Assembly (NCBI GenBank): GCA_009929095.1
Contig: SABF01000044.1
Span: forward strand, 1 to 9,753
Source: Erysipelotrichia bacterium
GTDB taxonomy: Bacteria > Bacillota_I > Bacilli_A > Erysipelotrichales > Erysipelotrichaceae
Direction of reading: 5' to 3'
Length of the DNA: 9,753 nt
Every line of letters starts with the position of its first letter. The stretch's first letter is position 1. The position numbers and the translations under genes were made by a program. Shown here piece after piece: positions 7,248-9,753 of the stretch. The notes beneath the pieces were generated by a model. The model saw only the letters and a list, made by a program, of their open reading frames with translations. It had not been told where the DNA came from and ran no database searches.

Positions 7248-7395
7248 TATTTTTCTGTAAATCATTTATTATAGTTTTCACAATATGGTATGCTGTTTTC
7301 CCAGGATACCATACCGAAAAGGCATCGCACACATACGCTGCCAGTTCAGCCAGAATTCCGGACAGTGAGAATTCTTTCTCATTCACATAGATCAT
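7222..7395 (-). CDS. small ORF of 57 residues, unknown function
   Basis: An ATG at 7393-7395 opens a 57-codon frame ending with TAA at 7222-7224. The product starts MIYVNEKEFSLSGILAEL, passes through a hydrophobic/aromatic middle (YVCDAFSVWYPGKTAYHIV) and ends in an amphipathic Lys/Asn-rich helix (NDLQKNIDNFLKKN). The composition looks like a real soluble or membrane-associated small protein, and no family is recognised. It starts 28 nt after the C39-like peptidase stop on the same strand, so it could be its operon partner. Against it: no clear Shine-Dalgarno site precedes the ATG, and its end overlaps the promoter of the asnB operon. It could instead be a decayed remnant. Confidence 0.4.
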   Translation of the reverse strand: MIYVNEKEFSLSGILAELAAYVCDAFSVWYPGKTAYHIVKTIINDLQKNIDNFLKKN

Positions 7396-7423
7396 TGCCG
7401 GTTTTCTGCAGCTTTTTTAAATT

Positions 7424-8032
7424 TCATGTGCGATTCTTTCTAATAATGCCAACAGCCTGCATGCCTAATTCAGCATGACGTTTCTCAACCGTTTCCTTAG
7501 GATACGTACATACACCATGATTATTCCATGGATCATTGAACCAGTACTGATCTTCTTCATATCCAACCAGCAGCAGACAGTGCTCGTGACCGACCCACTG
7601 ATATCGTTCACCGCTTCCATCAAGATAATAGAAACTCCCCAGTTCCGAAGGCTCCATATCAATTGTTGCCCAAAGCAGTACCGGCATGCCATGATCAAGA
7701 TATCTGCGGCAGAGATCCTCAAGGGAAGATCCGGTTTCATTGATTGCTTCATACTGTTCCGGCAGTGCACGTTTCAATGCCCTGACCATAACCGGGGCAT
7801 AGCATCCGTATCCATCCTTTGAAAATGGATCTCCGGGAAACGCATCGTTTGGATGAGGTCCATAGAGTTTTCCATCAGTCAGATGCATTGGCTTTCGATC
7901 AAGATAGGTGTTAATAAAGGTTTCCGATGACATCCTGATGCCGAGATACTGAACCAGCATGCAGGCAGATACACTCTCACAGCCAGTCGGAGCAATCACA
8001 GTCTGATCAATATAAGGAACATCAATTTTCAT
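7424..8032 (-). CDS. C39-like (papain-fold) cysteine peptidase family protein
   Basis: A 202-residue protein resembling the Peptidase_C39_2 group, relatives of the bacteriocin-leader peptidases with a papain-like fold. The N-terminal MKIDVPYIDQ and PTGCESVSACMLVQYLG carry the presumed nucleophile Cys18; GHEHCLLLVGYEED holds the presumed His151; FNDPWNN supplies Asp167. The Gln of the oxyanion hole is probably Gln10. No signal peptide or membrane segment is seen, so it may act in the cytoplasm or leave by another route. Many family members are secreted, so this is somewhat unusual. The start at 8030-8032 has GGAG 9 nt upstream; the earlier in-frame ATG at 8065 has only a weak site. The substrate is unknown; no bacteriocin exporter or precursor is visible nearby. 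Confidence 0.82.
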   Translation of the reverse strand: MKIDVPYIDQTVIAPTGCESVSACMLVQYLGIRMSSETFINTYLDRKPMHLTDGKLYGPHPNDAFPGDPFSKDGYGCYAPVMVRALKRALPEQYEAINETGSSLEDLCRRYLDHGMPVLLWATIDMEPSELGSFYYLDGSGERYQWVGHEHCLLLVGYEEDQYWFNDPWNNHGVCTYPKETVEKRHAELGMQAVGIIRKNRT

Positions 8033-8089
8033 AGTATCATTCTCCAATCTGTATGCCACAATCATACCGCCAGATGATCAGAAAGCCAG

Positions 8090-8169
8090 ATTATATGCAA
8101 ATAATCAAATCAATCATGATGATAAGCAATGCCAAGCTCAATTATAAAAAAAAAATTGACAGGTCGAAA
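8090..8169 (-). promoter_or_regulatory. candidate promoter(s) of the C39-like peptidase gene
   Basis: Two perfect minus-strand TATAAT boxes lie at 8090-8095 and 8141-8146, 58 and 109 nt upstream of the gene start. The upper one is preceded by a run of ten T (8146-8155, minus-strand reading) that would fill the spacer to a weak -35 (TTTCGA). The lower one also lacks a good -35. I cannot tell which is used. Confidence 0.45.
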
Positions 8170-8289
8170 ATGAAACATTGATCTTCTGCAGTCATCTGCT
8201 GCAGTTTGGAAACACAGCGTATCAATTCCAGAAATGATCTGAAGGACGTCTGTCAGATCATGGGTATATCGCTAAGCAGTCTGAACAGC

Positions 8290-8329
8290 AAACGTCTTCC
8301 GGTGACGCTCAAATCACCAGAAGACGTTT
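8290..8329. terminator. long hairpin, possible terminator
   Basis: AAACGTCTTC-C-GGTGA (8290-8305) pairs with TCACC-A-GAAGACGTTT (8314-8329): fifteen base pairs with one C-A mismatch and an 8-nt loop. It is stable and isolated, but followed by only three Ts on either strand, so it is a poor Rho-independent terminator by the usual rule. It could end the transcript of the FeoB-associated gene (stop at 8499) or have another role. Confidence 0.45.
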
Positions 8330-8498
8330 CATGGTATTGAGAATATCTGCATCAGCCGGTACGCTTAAGCAGATCCTTTCAGATCATCGAACAGAGAGAA
8401 CAGTCTCGCACCAATCATGCATGCCATACATGACAGAAATATTGTTCCCATTGAAGGAATACAGAATACGGTTCTTATGATCTGCAGAAGCGGACAGC

Positions 8499-8708
8499 TT
8501 ACGGCTGCTCCACAGCGGAAGGATGATCCTTTTTATAACGGCTGTACAAGCTGGATCCCCTGGATCCATGACTGCATTCTTTACGGGTATGACCGCATGA
8601 AGCGGCATTTCCGCACGAAGAGCAGCTGTCATGTTTCAGTGAATACCGAAGTGAAAGAATAAACAGAACTCCAACAGCAATCGCTACTGCTGCAGTGGCA
8701 GCGTTCAT
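8499..8708 (-). CDS. FeoB-associated Cys-rich membrane protein
   Basis: A 69-residue protein with the layout of the FeoB-associated Cys-rich family: one N-terminal membrane helix (about 3-20, AATAAVAIAVGVLFILSL), a basic stretch (RYSLKH), then a cysteine cluster (C29, C32, C38, C45, as DSCSSCGNAASCGHT) and a hydrophilic tail with YSRYKKDHPS. Family members usually follow feoB, the ferrous iron permease, and are thought to assist Fe2+ uptake at the membrane; the mechanism is unknown. Here no feoA or feoB is visible within the 1.2 kb checked on the same strand downstream, and the neighbour upstream is a divergent aldehyde dehydrogenase, so this copy is an orphan. The ATG at 8706-8708 is supported by AAAGGAGA upstream. 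A palindromic operator-like site overlaps its likely promoter. Confidence 0.8.
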   Translation of the reverse strand: MNAATAAVAIAVGVLFILSLRYSLKHDSCSSCGNAASCGHTRKECSHGSRGSSLYSRYKKDHPSAVEQP

Positions 8709-8763
8709 AATCAGTATCTCCTTTCATTGCAGAGAAGCAAGCTTCAATCTCGCTGCTTCTAAA

Positions 8764-8779
8764 GTTAGTCTATACTAAC
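8764..8779. promoter_or_regulatory. palindromic operator-like site, DtxR/MntR-family style
   Basis: GTTAGT-CTAT-ACTAAC is a perfect inverted repeat with 6-bp arms. Its TTAG...CTAA halves resemble operators of DtxR/IdeR/MntR metalloregulators (TTAGG..CCTAA type). It covers the likely -10 region of the gene for the FeoB-associated protein, whose -35 TTGACA is at 8790-8795. Repression by metal-loaded regulator is inferred from position and motif only. Confidence 0.5.
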
Positions 8780-8795
8780 ATACGTCGCATGTCAA
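8769..8795 (-). promoter_or_regulatory. candidate promoter of the FeoB-associated gene
   Basis: Perfect -35 TTGACA on the minus strand (8790-8795), with TATAGA (8769-8774) as the best -10. The spacing of 15 bp is shorter than ideal, which can suit regulated promoters. The -10 lies inside the palindrome at 8764-8779. Confidence 0.45.
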
Positions 8796-8854
8796 TCTTC
8801 AGGCAATGGCAATCTGTAAAATAACTATCGTCTATATTTAGCAAGTTCATGACG

Positions 8855-8860
8855 TATAAT
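8855..8860 (+). promoter_or_regulatory. -10 element of candidate aldehyde dehydrogenase promoter
   Basis: A perfect TATAAT on the + strand, 43 nt before the ATG of the dehydrogenase. No good -35 is seen at 16-18 bp (CTATAT at 17), so an activator or another start site is possible. Confidence 0.4.
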
Positions 8861-8902
8861 TGATCTGTCGGCATCTGGCAATAGGAGTGAATAGAAAATT
8901 AT

Positions 8903-9753
8903 ATGATGGATGAAAAACTAATTACAAACACAGTTCAGGCACAGCATGATTTTTTCAATAGAAACAGAACAAGAACCATTGCATTCCGCAAGCGAATGCT
9001 GAAAATGCTGCTGAAAGTCATGAAAAGCAGTGAGAATGAACTCTTTGATGCACTGTATCAGGATCTTGCCAAGTCAAAAGCCGAGGCATACATGACGGAA
9101 GTTGCTCTGGCAGAAGAAGAAATCAGAACCCAGCTTGCCCATATTGATTCCTGGAGCAGGCCTGAACAGGTTCGTCCGGTACTGGCCACTTTCCCTTCCG
9201 GCGGCACTGTTTATCGAGAACCATATGGCGTCATGCTGATAGTTGTACCTTGGAATTATCCGGTCAATCTGTCTTTTACACCCCTGGCCGGTGCAATCGC
9301 AGCCGGCAATACCGTAATCATGAAATGCTCAAGAAACAATGAGCACTGCTGGCGTGTTATCCAGAAGATGATCAATGAAACATTTCCGCATGACTATATC
9401 TTCTGCGTGGATGCTGACTCTGATTATGATGCTGTCATCAGACAGAAATATGACTATATCTTCTTTACCGGCAGTCCGAAGATCGGCAGGACTGTCATGC
9501 ATGCCGCTGCTGATAATCTGACGCCGGTAACTCTGGAGCTCGGCGGAAAATCACCATGCATCATTGATAAGAGTGCTAATTTGAAAATTGCTGCCAAACG
9601 GATTGTCTGGGGAAAGTTTTTAAATGCCGGTCAGACCTGCATTTCTATTGACTACCTGCTGACAGAGGAATCTATTAAGCCCGCCCTCATTCATGAACTG
9701 CAGATTGCCATTGAAGAACGCTACAGCAATGCAGAGAACAGTGAAACCTACCC
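8903..9753 (+). CDS. aldehyde dehydrogenase, NAD(P)-dependent (ALDH3-like), 3' end outside window
   Basis: Oxidises aldehydes to carboxylic acids with NAD(P)+. The 283 visible residues cover the cofactor domain and the start of the catalytic domain: PWNYP with Asn118, GAIAAGNTVIMKCS with the NAD-contacting Lys141, FFTGSPKIGR (187-196), TLELGGKSP with general base Glu212, and FLNAGQTC with nucleophile Cys246. The N-terminus is short, as in ALDH3-type enzymes of about 455-460 residues (YwdH/AldB-like), so about 60% is present and the frame is open to the window end. The usual 'KPSE' after the Lys is replaced by KCSRNNE. The ATG at 8903 is followed at once by a second ATG; GGAG at 8884-8887 is 15 nt away, longer than usual, and an in-frame stop at 8888 rules out an earlier start. 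Substrate unknown. Divergent from the iron-related gene. Confidence 0.93.
   Translation, partial: MMDEKLITNTVQAQHDFFNRNRTRTIAFRKRMLKMLLKVMKSSENELFDALYQDLAKSKAEAYMTEVALAEEEIRTQLAHIDSWSRPEQVRPVLATFPSGGTVYREPYGVMLIVVPWNYPVNLSFTPLAGAIAAGNTVIMKCSRNNEHCWRVIQKMINETFPHDYIFCVDADSDYDAVIRQKYDYIFFTGSPKIGRTVMHAAADNLTPVTLELGGKSPCIIDKSANLKIAAKRIVWGKFLNAGQTCISIDYLLTEESIKPALIHELQIAIEERYSNAENSETY

Larger units (their letters stand above)
8033..8498. other. 466-nt region without a confident gene
   Basis: Between the C39-like gene and the FeoB-associated gene. It holds two candidate minus-strand promoters, a ten-base A/T homopolymer and a long hairpin, each listed separately. Short open stretches exist on both strands: about 50 codons on + ending near 8340, and a hydrophobic 28-codon ORF on - at 8365-8451. 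None has a Shine-Dalgarno site and none matches a family I know, so I do not call a gene here. Confidence 0.5.

Noticed and set aside
8156..8184. + strand TTGACA as a promoter firing into 8190-8340
   Set aside because: At 17 bp the -10 would be TGATCT, a poor match, and no supported gene follows.
8384..8632. Minus-strand frame of 82 codons overlapping the FeoB-associated gene
   Set aside because: The overlapping frame has the TM-plus-Cys-cluster layout and a good Shine-Dalgarno site; this one has neither and starts inside it.
1..9753. CRISPR array, tRNA or rRNA genes, insertion sequence, prophage or defence system
   Set aside because: I found no regularly spaced repeats, cloverleaf or rRNA-like sequence, transposase motif or terminal inverted repeats on either strand.

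Overview
The window looks like a piece of a low-to-mid GC Firmicutes genome, most likely a gut or oral anaerobe of the Erysipelotrichia/Clostridia type. The reasons are Shine-Dalgarno sites of the GGAGG kind, TTGACA/TATAAT promoters, a T-box riboswitch, a Gram-positive-style parE, and a FeoB-associated Cys-rich protein. No 16S or other marker gene is present, so the lineage is an inference. The first ~215 bases do not fit: they are richer in GC and encode, on the + strand, the tail of a glycoside-hydrolase-like protein of a kind I associate with Lentisphaerae/Verrucomicrobia/Planctomycetes. This piece runs directly into the interrupted parE gene. The junction is more likely a chimeric assembly than a real locus.

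Layout, left to right. 1-~216 (+): foreign hydrolase fragment. ~204-701 (-): 5' part of parE (topoisomerase IV subunit B), cut at the junction. 768-1157 (-): small C_GCAxxG_C_C-family cysteine protein. 1306-3747 (-): CtpE-like P-type cation ATPase. 3791-3829: strong bidirectional hairpin terminator. 3856-~4250 (-): remnants of an unrecognised gene, readable only by changing frame. 4253-5329 (-) ilvE and 5357-6937 (-) asnB form an operon behind a complete T-box leader (6958-7212) with its own promoter. 7222-7395 (-): unlisted 57-residue ORF. 7424-8032 (-): C39-like cysteine peptidase. 8033-8498: mostly non-coding, with candidate promoters, a ten-base A tract and a 15-bp hairpin. 8499-8708 (-): FeoB-associated Cys-rich membrane protein, preceded by a TTAG-CTAA palindrome. 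8903-end (+): aldehyde dehydrogenase, running off the right edge.

How the genes work together. The clearest unit is T-box - asnB - ilvE. Uncharged tRNA, probably tRNA-Asn judging from an AAC triplet in the presumed specifier region and a UGGC acceptor-binding bulge, would open expression of asparagine synthetase. With only 27 nt between the genes and no terminator, it would also open expression of a branched-chain aminotransferase. The transcript probably ends at the 3791-3829 hairpin. The iron-related small protein and the aldehyde dehydrogenase are divergently transcribed from a shared 194-nt region carrying a palindrome reminiscent of DtxR/MntR-family operators. The remaining genes look like independent housekeeping or accessory units. 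I see no phage, transposon, CRISPR or defence system.
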